Shown: one piece after another, positions 43,533 through 64,000 of the stretch
How positions within the stretch are numbered: the stretch's first letter is position 1
How the letters are laid out: each line of letters opens with the position of its first letter
Assembly: GCF_024713975.1 (NCBI RefSeq)
Contig: NC_091098.1
Coordinates: 26,641,316-26,705,315 of the forward strand
DNA length: 64,000 nucleotides
Direction: 5' to 3'
From: Paralichthys olivaceus
Lineage: Eukaryota > Chordata > Actinopteri > Pleuronectiformes > Paralichthyidae
Program-made: the position numbers and the translations under genes
Notes under the pieces: generated by a model
What the model was told of the DNA's origin: nothing
The model's database searches: none
The model's input: only the letters and a program-made list of their open reading frames with translations

Positions 43533-44143
43533 ATGTCGGGGGGAGACCCGAGGGGACAGTTTCTCTATAAACTACCGCCCAAAGTCCTCTGGGACTTCTG
43601 CCGGGTCATGGACGGACTGTCAGACCTGGACTGGACCAACTTCGGTGAGTCCCGGTACCAAGGCTGTCTGCTAACGGCTAGCATGGAGGTGGAGGGTGTG
43701 TCTGTCTGTCTGTTCACCTGTCTGTCTGTTTATTTACCTGTCTGTTTATCTACCTGTCTGACTGTTCATATATCTGTCTGACTGTTGATTCAGTTGTCTT
43801 TCTGTTCACCTGTCTGTCTGTTGATCTGTCTGTCTGTTCACCTGTCTCTCTGTCGATTTGCCTGTCTGTCAGTTGATCGATCTGTCTGTCTACTGACATG
43901 TCTGCCTGTTTGTTTACCTGTTTGTCTGTCAATTCACCTGTCTGTTAGTTTATATATCTGTCTCTTCACCTGTCTGTCTGTTGATCTGTCTGTCAATTCA
44001 CCTGTCTGTCTGTTTACCTGTCTGTCTGTTGATCTATCTGTCAGTTCACCTGTCTGTTAGTTTATATATCTGTCTCTTCACCTGTCTGTCTCTTCACCTG
44101 TCTGTCTGTTTACCTGTCTGTCTGTTGATCTGTCTGTCAGTTC

Positions 44144-44181
<38 letters not shown>

Positions 44182-47100
44182 CTCGGAGGTCCTGTGCGAT
44201 CAGACCGAAGTGCGATTGGCTGAGAGGAACGAGAGGCGGACCGACTGGGTGATGAACCAATGGAGTAACAGGAACGGTCGAGTCGGGGAGCTGATTGACC
44301 TATTAGAGCGTCTGCAGCTGTTCCGACCCCAAGATGTCATCCTCAGCTGTGAGTTCACCCCTGATGACCTCTGACCTCTGAGGACTCATTAATGCTCCCC
44401 CCCTTCTCTCTCTCTCTGCAGGGACATCCGTTCTGAAGCCGGTCTCGCCCCCCCCACCCCCTCCTGAATTCTCTTCCTCTCAGTTCGACCCCCCTCCCAA
44501 ACCATCTGTGGCCCCGTCCACTGAGAGCACCCGCAGACTGACAGGTTAGTTTGTTTGTTGTGTTTGTCGTTGCGTCTCTCAAATGTCCGAGTGAGAGTCT
44601 CCTGTCTCTGAGGACTTTCTCCGCCTGGCCCCCCCCCACTGGATTCACTGCGAGTGAGTGGATGCTAAAATAAAAAAAAACTCAAATAATTATCGAAGAC
44701 GAAGATGACACGAGACTTTGTGGTGATTAGAGCTGAAGCTGGTGTTGATGTGTTGTGAATAAAATTCCCTCAGCGGAATTTTTACTTTACTTCCTGTCTC
44801 GGCCTGCTGCACCCTGTTTCCCCTCTCGCCTGAATAATGCAGAGGATTTGTTGCTGTTGTGAACGTGTCTGTACAGAAACACAGGTCATGTCTGAAAATG
44901 GTAAAACGGTGTTTTACCATTCACTCATGTAAACTCAGACTGGGTTGACGCAGTAAATGACTGACAGAGGCTGTAAAAACAGACATGTAGAAAAGACCCA
45001 AAACTTATTTTGAAAAGCTTTTGTATCGGAACAATTCTCTCCCAAACCTTTTGATCCATATAAACGGTTAATGATAATATCCATGATCACTGTATCCAGT
45101 TTCCACAGTTTTTTTTAATGTAGCATTGACAATCACATGTCAGAGCTCTGCCCCCTGGTGGCTGCTGTGATGTTGACGTCTCTGCTTTTCTTTCTTTCCT
45201 CAGAAGATAAAGGAGGAGGAAGACCACTCCCGCGACCTGCCCCGCCCCCCTCCAATCTGCGGTCTGAATGCCACTCATCACACCCAGAGGTAATACACAC
45301 ACACACACACACACACAATACATATGCACACACAGCGCTGTGTCAGTGGTAATAATAATAATCATGTGACCCCTCAGGCAACCCCGGTGGTAGTGTGTGG
45401 CAGCGGAGGCGGGGTGATGTGCTGGTCATATGACGAGGTTCATGCTCGGACACATGGGTTCTCCACCTCCCTGCAGGTGGGCGAGGGGGGGTTTGGAGTT
45501 GTTTACAGAGCGACTCTGGGAAACACAGATTGCGCCGTCAAGAGACTTAAACAGGTCAGCCAATCACAGCACAGAACACAAACACTATGTCACAGGTCCA
45601 GTCAGAGTGTTTCTGTTATTGCTGTGAAGTTGTTGTCATTGATCTGGTTGTGTCCTGTAGGACTGTGTGTTGGACTTGACTTTTCTGAAACAAACTTTCC
45701 AGACAGAAGTGGAGAAACTTTCAAAGTAAGCGTCTCACATTATAAGACAAAGGCCTTTTTATTGGTTTATGTTTAGAAAGAAATTTCAAAATAAAAGCCT
45801 CTGTTGTGTTCAGGTTCAGACATCCAAACATCGTGGATCTGCTCGGTGTCTGTGAAGGAGGAGGATCGTTGTGTCTCATCTACAGCTACATGGACAACAG
45901 ATCACTGGAGGAGCAGCTACACAACGTAACACACACACAAGCAAATACGCACAAACACACCTAGACACACACAGACACTAACACACACAGACACACTCAC
46001 ATATTCAAACTCACACACAGAGACACACATAGAGAGGGAGACAGACTTACACACACAGTCTATGTGTCATCAGATGTTATGCTTGAACCTTATATATTGC
46101 CTGTGTGTGTTTGTAGCAGTGTGATGTCCTCACCTGGTGTCAGAGACTCAGTATTGTTAAAGATGTGTCTTCAGCATTGGCGTTTCTCCACTCCCCCCCC
46201 GACAGACACGCACCGCTTATTCACGGAGACGTCAAGAGGTCAGTATGACATCACCGGCACGTCACCTGAAGCCACATAGTGTTTCCACCTGTAACACGTG
46301 TGTCTCTGTGTCCTCAGCTCTAACATCCTGTTGGACCGCCACCTGGTGGCAAAGCTGGCAGACTTCGGTCTGGCTCGGTTTGGGTCTAGCAAGTCAACGA
46401 GAAGCCCTGCCACTCGGACGGTGTCAGTGGGTAAAACAGAGACGGTCAGAGGAACGCTGGCGTATCTGCCTGACGAGTATGTGAGGAAGGGAGAGCTGGG
46501 GACCGAGGTGGATGTCTACAGCTTTGGAGTGGTGAGACACCCCAGGGGCTGATGGGAATTGTGGTTTACCAAAGGCTGTGATCTCAGCTGATGGACAGAT
46601 CTGTAATCAAAACCAGGATCATTTAATACAGAGAGAATATTCCATCTGTGTCTGTTTATTCCCCTTGCTCATTAGATGACTTCACCTTACGCCCAATCAA
46701 AAACCTTTCTGACCAAATCAAAGCTCAGAAAGTTACGTTACAAAGACTGTAGATTTAAGAATCACCTGGAGGACAACATGTCTCATTATGTCTCCTGCTC
46801 TGTTCTGGAGTAGTTTACTGCAGCCCCTTGTGGCTGAGAGAGTATTAAAAATAATATGATCCTGTTTTCACCGAACCGAGGAAATTTACTCAGAGTGTGT
46901 GTGTGTGTTCCAGGTGTTGTTGGAGGTGTTGACTGGACGTCGTGCTCTGGAGAGAGACGGGAAGTCAGGAGAGAGATACCTGGTGAGAGCTCAGTCTGTG
47001 GTTCACCTGTTCATACTGGTCCACACACCAGATCGACCAGAACAGTGTTCAAGTGTTCTTTAAATGTTCCTGTGCAAACATTCAACTCAGTGTGGTTGTG

Positions 47101-49375
47101 GTTGTGCAGAAAGACCTGGTGGAGGAGGTTGAGGACAGTCTGACTGGCTCGTGTGCAGCAATGTGGAAGAAGCAGCTGGACCAGCGGCTAACAACAGGTC
47201 AGTGGTTGATACTGAACACGCAGTTCATCACCAGCTGTTTTCAGACAGGTCGTCTTTTTCATCCAGACTCTTACAACAGGAAATGTGGAAAGATCAGTGT
47301 TGTTGTTTACAGCTCATCCACACCAGCGTCAGCCCTTAACAACTCGTCTTTCCAAGTTGACGTCTTCGATATTGCTCCTCCTCTTCATCCTGAGATATTT
47401 GTATTCCTCCAGTTCCACGTCCGTCACTGTGAATTCTCCAGACATTTTCCTGCTGTTTTCTCACATGGACTCAGGGGCTGCAGAAAAAGTTCCAGAAAAT
47501 GTCCAGAGACTCAGACTCTGTGTTAAATCACAATGTTAGTAATTAAACTGAAATCCTGAAAAAAAGATCTTCACATGAACTTGTAAACATGTTTATCAGG
47601 TTTGAACCTAAACCTGATCCTTTCATATGTTCATCATCATGAATAGTGACAAACAGGAGAACGCAGATTCCACTGGTGGAATACAGTCACTCGTCCAGTG
47701 TGAATATCATCAGTGTTTCAGTTCCTGATTAAGTGTCTGGACACAAACGACTGTTTTCTTCACCAGCTGCTGTGTCTCTGTTGTGTCTTCAGGGGGCGCT
47801 GCAGAGCCTGCTGAGTGGATGACTGTGTTGGCTCTGGCCTGCATCTGTTTGGAAAAGAACAGGAAGAAGAGGCCGGCGATAAGCGAGGTCAGAGACGCTA
47901 TCGGCCCGAGGAATCATGTCACACGATTTAAATTTAATTGTCAGGGTCTGCGTGTCAATGATGAATGAAAGAACAAAACTAGAAAGGCACTCGGAGAGAG
48001 AGCATAACTCTGCCAAGGCGTTAGCACCATATTGTTTGTTGAGATCAGACACATAAACCATGGACACGGACATGCTCTGTAAACTGCTCACATCACAGCA
48101 GGTGAAATCGATTTTATGTTCAACGTTTAATTGATATTTGTTACTGCACAGATCCAGGATTTTTTTAAATTTTATTTTGTGACAGAATTCTTTCAATCTA
48201 TGTAGCGGGAGTGCTTGTGCATACAAATGAAGGAACAGATTCTTAGTGAAAGACAAACCTCCCTGAACCTCAGTCTTCTTCAATAATGACAGCGACATTT
48301 TCTATTTGCTGATCAGACTTTACTTTTCTGAAACTGAAACTCAATTTAAAAACAGTTTTAAATTGAGTTTCAGTGCTCTACAAAAAAACTCAACATCCAT
48401 TTCACCTCGTCTTGAAAACTTCAAGCAGAAAGTTTGTTTCACAGTTTCATCTGATAAAAACCTCTTCTGATTTTACTCAGGTCTTTGAAAAACTCAAGGA
48501 TGTCCACAACCTGGTGACAGGGACCAACTCTTCCTCCTCTTCCCTCCATCACCCTCTTCCCCCTCACCCTCATTACTCCTCCCCGTCCCTCCCCCGTCCC
48601 TCTATGTCCATCAACTCCAGAGTAGAAGCTCTATCCAAAAAGATCTCCAAACTGGGACCACTGGAGGACCCCGCCCGGCCAACCCAGCCCTCCTCCTCTT
48701 GTGTTGGCCCCTGTGAGACTGATGAGAGTCAAGGATTCTCTCAGTTCAGATCAGACAGGACCAGCTCCACCTCTCTGTCCACCAGAGACCAGCATCACTG
48801 TGGCCCCTCAGAGTTCACGTCTGTCCCCACTGAGGACCAGTACAACTTCCCTCCTCAGCCAAGCTGCTCCAACAACAAGCCAGGGGCCTGGGCTCTCACA
48901 GGGCCTGACGACCAAGGTCAGAACTCAGCGCGGCTTTACGGTGTCCCAGAATACCTCTCTCCTGCAGGGTCCCTGCAGTCGCAGTCCTCGTCCCTGGGGC
49001 CCTCAGGTACATTTACATATATGTATATTTACTCATATAAAGTAATCTATCTATCTAAACATACTGGTTCAGTAAATATTGATAAGTGTCTGTATCTAAG
49101 AGCTCTAAACTTTATCTCTCCAATAAATGTTTGTGTTCAGGTCAGAACGAGCAGAAGAGGACGGAGCTTCTTTCGTCTGATGACCTCTGTACGTAAACTC
49201 TTAGTCTACTGTCATGTGACCTGTTGTCATCTTCATAAATATCATAAACACCACCTTTGTTTCTTTCCTGTGTCTCATGCTCGTGTTCTGTTCAGATGGA
49301 GAGGGCGGGGCTGCGGGCTCCAGACGACCCGAGGAGAGCGATGAGCTCGATTACCTTCCTGCCAAACACGACTGA
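43533..49375 (+). CDS. irak1: Interleukin-1 receptor-associated kinase 1
   Basis: About fifteen coding exons. Exon 1 is 43533-43644 (MSGGDPRGQFLYKLPPKVLW), starting the death domain that continues from 44181 (ASEVLCDQTEVRLAERNERR; WSNRNGRVGELIDLLERLQL). A Pro/Ser-rich linker follows (44420-45290). The kinase has the glycine loop VGEGGFGVVYRA, lysine in CAVKRL, HPNIVDLLG, the IRAK-type catalytic loop HGDVKSSNILLD, DFGLARF, and activation loop TETVRGTLAYLPDEY. The kinase ends near 47888 (CLEKNRKKRPAISEV). The C-terminal region (48481-49003 and two short exons) is Ser/Pro-rich and ends DELDYLPAKHD, stop at 49373-49375. It carries Toll/IL-1 receptor signals from MyD88 to TRAF6. All catalytic residues expected for an active IRAK1 are visible. 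Polyadenylation signals at 49603 (ATTAAA) and 49783 (AATAAA). Confidence 0.95.
43690..44180. repeat. TCTG/CTGT-rich tandem array in irak1 intron 1
   Basis: Almost the whole intron is CACCTGTCTGTCTGTT(GA)TCTGTCTGTC variants ending in a (TC)n tract that serves as the polypyrimidine tract of exon 2. Long open frames in it (CLSVHLSV-like) are repeat artefacts. Confidence 0.95.
47284..47324. mobile_element. Second copy of the interspersed repeat seen at 1595-1635
   Basis: 40 of 41 bases match the copy in the mdfi intron, same orientation. Flanks also look repeat-like (about 47230-47560), but ends cannot be set. Confidence 0.6.
47895..48298 (-). other. Unexplained antisense open frame in irak1 intron
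   Basis: An uninterrupted minus-strand frame of about 134 codons from ATG at 48298 (MSLSLLKKTEVQGGLSFTKN) includes LCSNKYQLNVEHKIDFTCCD and NALAELCSLSECLSSFVLSF. The composition looks protein-like, with balanced hydrophobic and charged residues and paired cysteines, rather than random AT-rich intron. It then runs on antisense through the irak1 kinase exon. I do not recognise the protein. It may be a piece of a transposon or a retroposed gene. Confidence 0.4.
48333..48374. other. Perfect 19 bp hairpin with 4-base loop
   Basis: The arm ACTGAAACTCAATTTAAAA (48333-48351) and its exact complement at 48356-48374 are separated by ACAG. It lies about 107 bases before an irak1 exon and directly next to the antisense open frame, so it may be one end of an inserted element. 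Confidence 0.9.
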
Positions 49376-50329
49376 TGGATGGTGACATCAGAGAGGTCAG
49401 ATGACAGCGTCTCTTTCCTCAGGACCAAAGAGTCTGTGAACTCAGATGACGACCTGCGCTGTCACATTAACTGTTAATGTTCCACTTGTGCCTCTCAGCA
49501 CAGACGTGCTGTGTCCACACACACATCTTCCACAGGTTGGAGGGATCAGTGAAGGGGTCCTGAGGCCCCCCCGGGCCAGAACCTCGGTTTGAAGTGAGTG
49601 TCATTAAAGTTTGTTAAACTACCACAGGGGGGGGGCAGGACTGTCCCCGCTGATCAGACCTGCAGATGTGAATCAATCATACATATTTATTCTGATGATA
49701 CATATTTCACTAGATATGAAAATTATCAAATGACTTTGATAATTTGGATTTATATTTTCATACATATTTCACATGTGAAACAAATAAAGTCGTCATGGCT
49801 CCTCCCACATGTATGTTTTTCATGTTTACATGTTAATCTTATTCTTGGTAAAAAGTTTAACCTCAGATGTCAGGTCGTCCTGACAATGTCCTGTCACCAA
49901 TTGCTGTTATCACATTAGCCCTGTCATTGCTAAGGAATATTAGCATTTGCTGTGATAAACTTCATTAATGGTCATGGGAGCTAATGCTCACAAGTATTTG
50001 CTTTTGCCAATATTCTGTGCTGGTGCTAATGTGGGCCTGCTGGCTGGCTGATGACCTCACAGGCCCATGCTGTCATTTATTACTATTTTCATCCTGGCTA
50101 ACATGAACTAGCATTGACCTAGTCATGCTGCAACACCGCTAAGCCTAGGTTACCTGCTGGTGGAACTACTGAGCTAATGTGTGTAGCTTATTGACAGAGG
50201 CAGGAACACCTGTCAATCAATCTATTAATGAAGTAAACAGTTTTATGAACTTTAGTCTTGATTGTTGTCGAATGTTGATCGTAGCTGTGGTTGAATGGTT
50301 TTATTAAGTCCTCAGCAGTATTTATCTTT

Positions 50330-50333
<4 letters not shown>

Positions 50334-50373
<40 letters not shown>
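50334..50373. repeat. (TA)n microsatellite
   Basis: Twenty TA units between irak1 and hcfc1. Confidence 0.97.
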
Positions 50374-50376
<3 letters not shown>

Positions 50377-50539
50377 TGGTATGATGATCTGTGTAGTGGC
50401 ATAAACTCAATTTGAATTAAAGTTATTATTTACTATTAATTAATATGAATGATATTAAGCCACCACAGGGCTCAGTTAGCGGGACGCTGATCCGGTTCAG
50501 AGTCCTGTGTTGACTGCTAGTTTAGCTGTTAGCCGTTAG

Positions 50540-60690
<10,151 letters not shown>

Positions 60691-61559
60691 GAGGAGGCCA
60701 CCACCTCCAGAGGATGTGATTGGTTCTCCTCGTCTTCAGCTCCATCGGTTCAACTCTGGGAAACTAACAAAATTAAAGACTTGTAATATATTTGTACATT
60801 ATCGGCCAATCAGGACCTCTGCAGTGTCACTGAGACAGAGGGGGCGGAGTCAACAGCCTTTCGTGGAATGATGGAAACAATAAAGTTTGAATTTGAGTCG
60901 TAGCTCTGTCTGTCTGTCGGACGTCATTTTAACGGTCAGAGGTGGCGCTGTTGTCAGGGGGTGGAGTTTAAACCAGCTCTGTTGTAAATGTTTTTGTTCT
61001 TCTGTTGTCGAGGCGTTCGTGCTCCCATTGGTGGAATACGAGTCCAGCTGTTTGAAAATCAAACCTGTTTGTGAATATTCTCTGGAACAATAAAGATTTT
61101 TAGATAATTTTTTTAACAAGTGTTGTCGAGTCTATTTCCTGTCAGGGTTTTTAGAGTTTTAACCAAACAGGAAGTCATTAATAGCTACAGGAACTTCACT
61201 GTCGGGAGGATCTTTTCAAATTGAAATATCAAAATAAGATGAACACAGTTGTTTTTACAAGTTAAACCCTGATCTGATTAAATTAAACTTCTATTTAATT
61301 AGTTTTTTTCATTTTGGATTATCAGTAATTCAGATTTTTCTTTGTTGGATTTTGTTACAGTTAAAACGTTTTTCTTTATTTGTATTAGTTTTTTCTCTTC
61401 ATTTCTCTTTGTTTATATTTATTGTGTGATTTTAATGTTTTAACTTTATGTTCTTGTCTCAGTAAACGATGACTGTTTACCTGATGTGATTATTGATGGA
61501 TGAATCATTTCCGGTTCGTGTGGTCGATCGGTTCATTGATCAAACTAACCTCGGTGTGT

Positions 61560-61960
61560 CTCGTGCCCTCTGTGTGCGCGCACAGACGGGAGCGGGATCA
61601 GGCGCGTGTCCGCCGCGTGCTGTTGTGAGCGCGCCTCGTGGTGCTGATGGAGCTGGGTTCAGTGTGAACACACCGGAAACTGAGGAGGAGGAGGAGGAGG
61701 AGGAGGAGGAACGATCCATCATCTGATCACATCATCGATCAGTGATCGATCAGCGGCTCGTTGGACGTCATCGGTCACACCTGCTGAGACGCGCGCGCTG
61801 CAGTGGCGGGTCTGGATCAGGATGATGTGACGGAGGAGTCGCAGGTTCGATTCCGGCGGGGAGAGGCAACCGAGGTAAGACATGTTCATCCCGCACACAC
61901 TGGTCGCTCCGCGTGGACGAGCGCGTGCACGAGACTCCATTAAAAGTTGTCTTAAGGTCG
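61560..61960 (+). promoter_or_regulatory. CpG-rich block with possible untranslated first exon
   Basis: CpG-dense sequence with GCGCGC words, followed by a strong donor-like CGAG|GTAAGAC at 61874-61875. It could be the promoter and 5' untranslated exon of a plus-strand gene lying beyond the window. The GGTTCGATTCC at 61844-61854 was tested as a tRNA B box and rejected. Confidence 0.35.
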
Positions 61961-62600
61961 CGCGGCTCGTGAGCAGGTTTCAGTGATTAGCTGATGAGGT
62001 GTGTGCGTGTGCGTGTGTGTGTGCGTGTGTGTAAACATCCTGTCTGTGACATTAACTTAATTAATTTCCGTCAGTCAATGCATTGACTGGAGTAATCTGA
62101 TTACTCTGAGTGACAGGAGCAGCTCTGTGACTCAACGCAAGACTCAAAGTAATCAGATTACTTCAGTAGAAGTAACCCGATGACGCCACAGTGCAGGGTG
62201 TTGGTTGTGACCTCACAGGAAGTGAGAGATGACATCAGCAGTCACATGACCAGTGGTTCTGTAGTTGATGGAGCAGGAAGTGATGTTCCTGGTTCTGACA
62301 GAAGCGTCTCTCTCGCTCACTCTCTCTCTCTCGCTCGTCTGAATGAGCAGAAGAACAAGTTGAGGTCTACAGTTCAGTCCAGAGCTGTGACATCACAGGT
62401 CTGATCCAGATGTTCAGCCCTTTCATTTTTCCATCAGCTGCTCAGCAACAGGCTCTGCTCTCTGATTGGACGGCTCCTGCAGCAGTGCGCTCTGGGAGAT
62501 GTAGTGTACGTCTCACTCAATGGGCTCCACCCACTCACCTGCTGTATCTGTGATGTCACCTGAACGTCACGCTGCGTTTCAGTGTGTGTGAGAGTCTACT

Positions 62601-62605
<5 letters not shown>

Positions 62606-62634
<29 letters not shown>
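62606..62634. repeat. (CA)n tract
   Basis: About 15 CA units, with more CA runs at 62761-62822 broken by TGATA. Confidence 0.9.
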
Positions 62635-62637
<3 letters not shown>

Positions 62638-62895
62638 CCCTGGGGTTGAAAGGTTATTGGCTGCCTCACTGGAGCTCTCAGCCAATCAGATACAAGTATT
62701 CACAGTTGGGATTTTCTACATTGTTGCCATGCGAAGAATCTGCTGCCTGACCTACATTTACACACACACACACACACACACACACTGATACACACACACA
62801 CTGATACACACACACACTGATACACACATTTAGGTGCAGTTGTGTGAGCCTGTGTGTGTACATCAATAGTTAATGTGTTTCTCTCATGAGGATCT

Positions 62896-62901
62896 GTGTG
62901 T

Positions 62902-62964
<63 letters not shown>

Positions 62965-62981
62965 TGTGTGTGTGTGTGTGT
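62896..62981. repeat. (GT)n microsatellite
   Basis: About 40 GT units with GA and CT interruptions. Confidence 0.97.
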
Positions 62982-64000
62982 TGTGAGGACAGGGTCAAAC
63001 AGACACAACACAAACACACAAAACTGACACACTGCACAGAAAACACAACAACGTCACGGTCACAGTCCTCATCTTGTGTAGGTTACAAACAACACATATT
63101 ACACTATATATATACAGTATATATATATATATATACTGTATATATACTGTATATATACATGATATACATGCATGTGTAAATGTACATACATGTACAGTAT
63201 ATGTGTAATGTTCACTGTGACTGCTTCATAAAACCAGTGTCATGTAAATAAACATCAGACCAGGGTCCCCAGAAATACACACTGACCTGTTTGTGTGTAA
63301 ATATTAATTAACCCCCCTCGTTTTATTTTCAATTAAACTTACTTTGACAAGTAAGTGCGAAGCGTTCACAGCCAATCAGATCCCTCACAACAGAGAAACA
63401 GGAAGTAATAATACTATATGATGAGTATTTAAACATCTCTTCAGTCTGTTGTCAGTGCCGTTGAGCAAGGCACTGTTCACGTCCTCAATGCATCCTATAG
63501 GATATTAATTGTTTTTGGAGGAGGCATTAAAATCCTTCAGGAATAAAAACTACCAACCTCGTGTGAGTGAGTTCAGGATAAAAATAAAAAACCACACAGT
63601 GATTACACACTCCCTCTCTCTCTCTCTGTTTAATGACTACTCTCTCGTCCTGAATTAAAAGCCAGTTGTCAGCGGCTCCTCTGATTGGTTAACACCGACC
63701 ACCGTCCTCCGTCACATGACTCAAACATTCACAGAATCAGTGAAGTTAAAGTTAAGCACATGTCAGAGACTTCATGGACAGGAGGGAACACCCACAATCC
63801 TCTTCTGCTGCAGCTGTGAGCTGCTGAATGTGAAAAGACAGGGGGGGGGGGGGGGGGGTCTCATTGTTCTGCTAATGTCAAACAATGTGTGGAGACGTTA
63901 CCAAAATAAAAGTCTGTTTTACATGAGAGAGAGAGAAAATAAAAGCTGGTGGGGGGGGGGGGGGGGCTTCTGTAGTTGAACAGGATCTGTGGATTTTCAA

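Larger units (their letters stand above)
60880..64000. other. 3' flank of hcfc1 and end of window
   Basis: AT-rich 61100-61480, a CpG-rich block 61560-61960, then microsatellites, TA/TACTGTA tracts (63105-63175) and two poly-G runs (63841-63858, 63949-63966). No coding exon supported. Confidence 0.55.

Noticed and set aside
43750..44223. Open frames with CLSVHLSVCLPVC or TDRQVNRQ patterns in irak1 intron 1
   Set aside because: Produced by the TCTG/CTGT repeat.
48333..48374. Hairpin as a Helitron 3' end
   Set aside because: The bases after the hairpin (GCTCTAC) do not give the CTRR terminus, and no 5' TC end was identified.
61844..61854. GGTTCGATTCC as a tRNA gene B box
   Set aside because: The T stem has a mismatch and no A box, anticodon arm or acceptor stem could be built around it.

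Overview
This window is vertebrate nuclear DNA, almost certainly from a teleost fish and probably a percomorph. The evidence is compact multi-exon genes with GT-AG introns, vertebrate-specific protein families, long CA/GT microsatellites every few kilobases, tRNA-derived SINE debris and CpG-rich first exons. I see no bacterial, viral or CRISPR features. The species cannot be named from the sequence alone.

Layout from left to right: mdfi-like (I-mfa domain inhibitor, +, 479-2924); tfe3 (MiT/TFE bHLH-zipper transcription factor, -, 5352-12320); a 5 kb intergenic stretch with a minisatellite, a foldback element and a DR1+CLEAR regulatory cluster; fgd1 (Cdc42 RhoGEF with DH, PH, FYVE and PH domains, -, 17482-29710, with a 7 kb first coding intron); bmb (brambleberry nuclear-fusion protein, -, about 30895-34054); a repeat- and UTR-like stretch; mecp2 (-, 37412-42987); irak1 (+, 43533-49375), divergent from mecp2 across a short CpG-rich spacer; hcfc1 (+, 51084-60690); and a terminal 3.3 kb with a CpG-rich block that may be the first exon of another gene.

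The gene set joins neighbours that sit on two arms of the human X chromosome (TFE3 and FGD1 on Xp11; MECP2, IRAK1 and HCFC1 on Xq28) with an MDFI-family gene whose human relative sits beside TFEB on 6p21. The genes are not one pathway. They include chromatin and transcription regulators (mecp2, hcfc1, tfe3, mdfi), signalling proteins (irak1, fgd1) and a reproduction gene (bmb).

The strongest unusual observations are these. Mecp2 is predicted at about 1051 residues, roughly twice human length, through a proline/glutamine/serine/threonine-rich insert containing a 12-residue tandem repeat. Hcfc1 carries seven nearly identical 30-residue HCF cleavage repeats in one exon plus an eighth canonical one. 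The mdfi last exon is preceded by tandem copies of its own splice acceptor. There are two perfect long hairpins (fgd1 intron 1 and an irak1 intron), an unexplained antisense open frame in that irak1 intron, and a perfect CLEAR box next to a perfect DR1 upstream of tfe3.

All gene models were built by eye from splice sites, reading phase and remembered family sequences. Exon edges quoted to the base were checked for phase; those given as 'about' were not.
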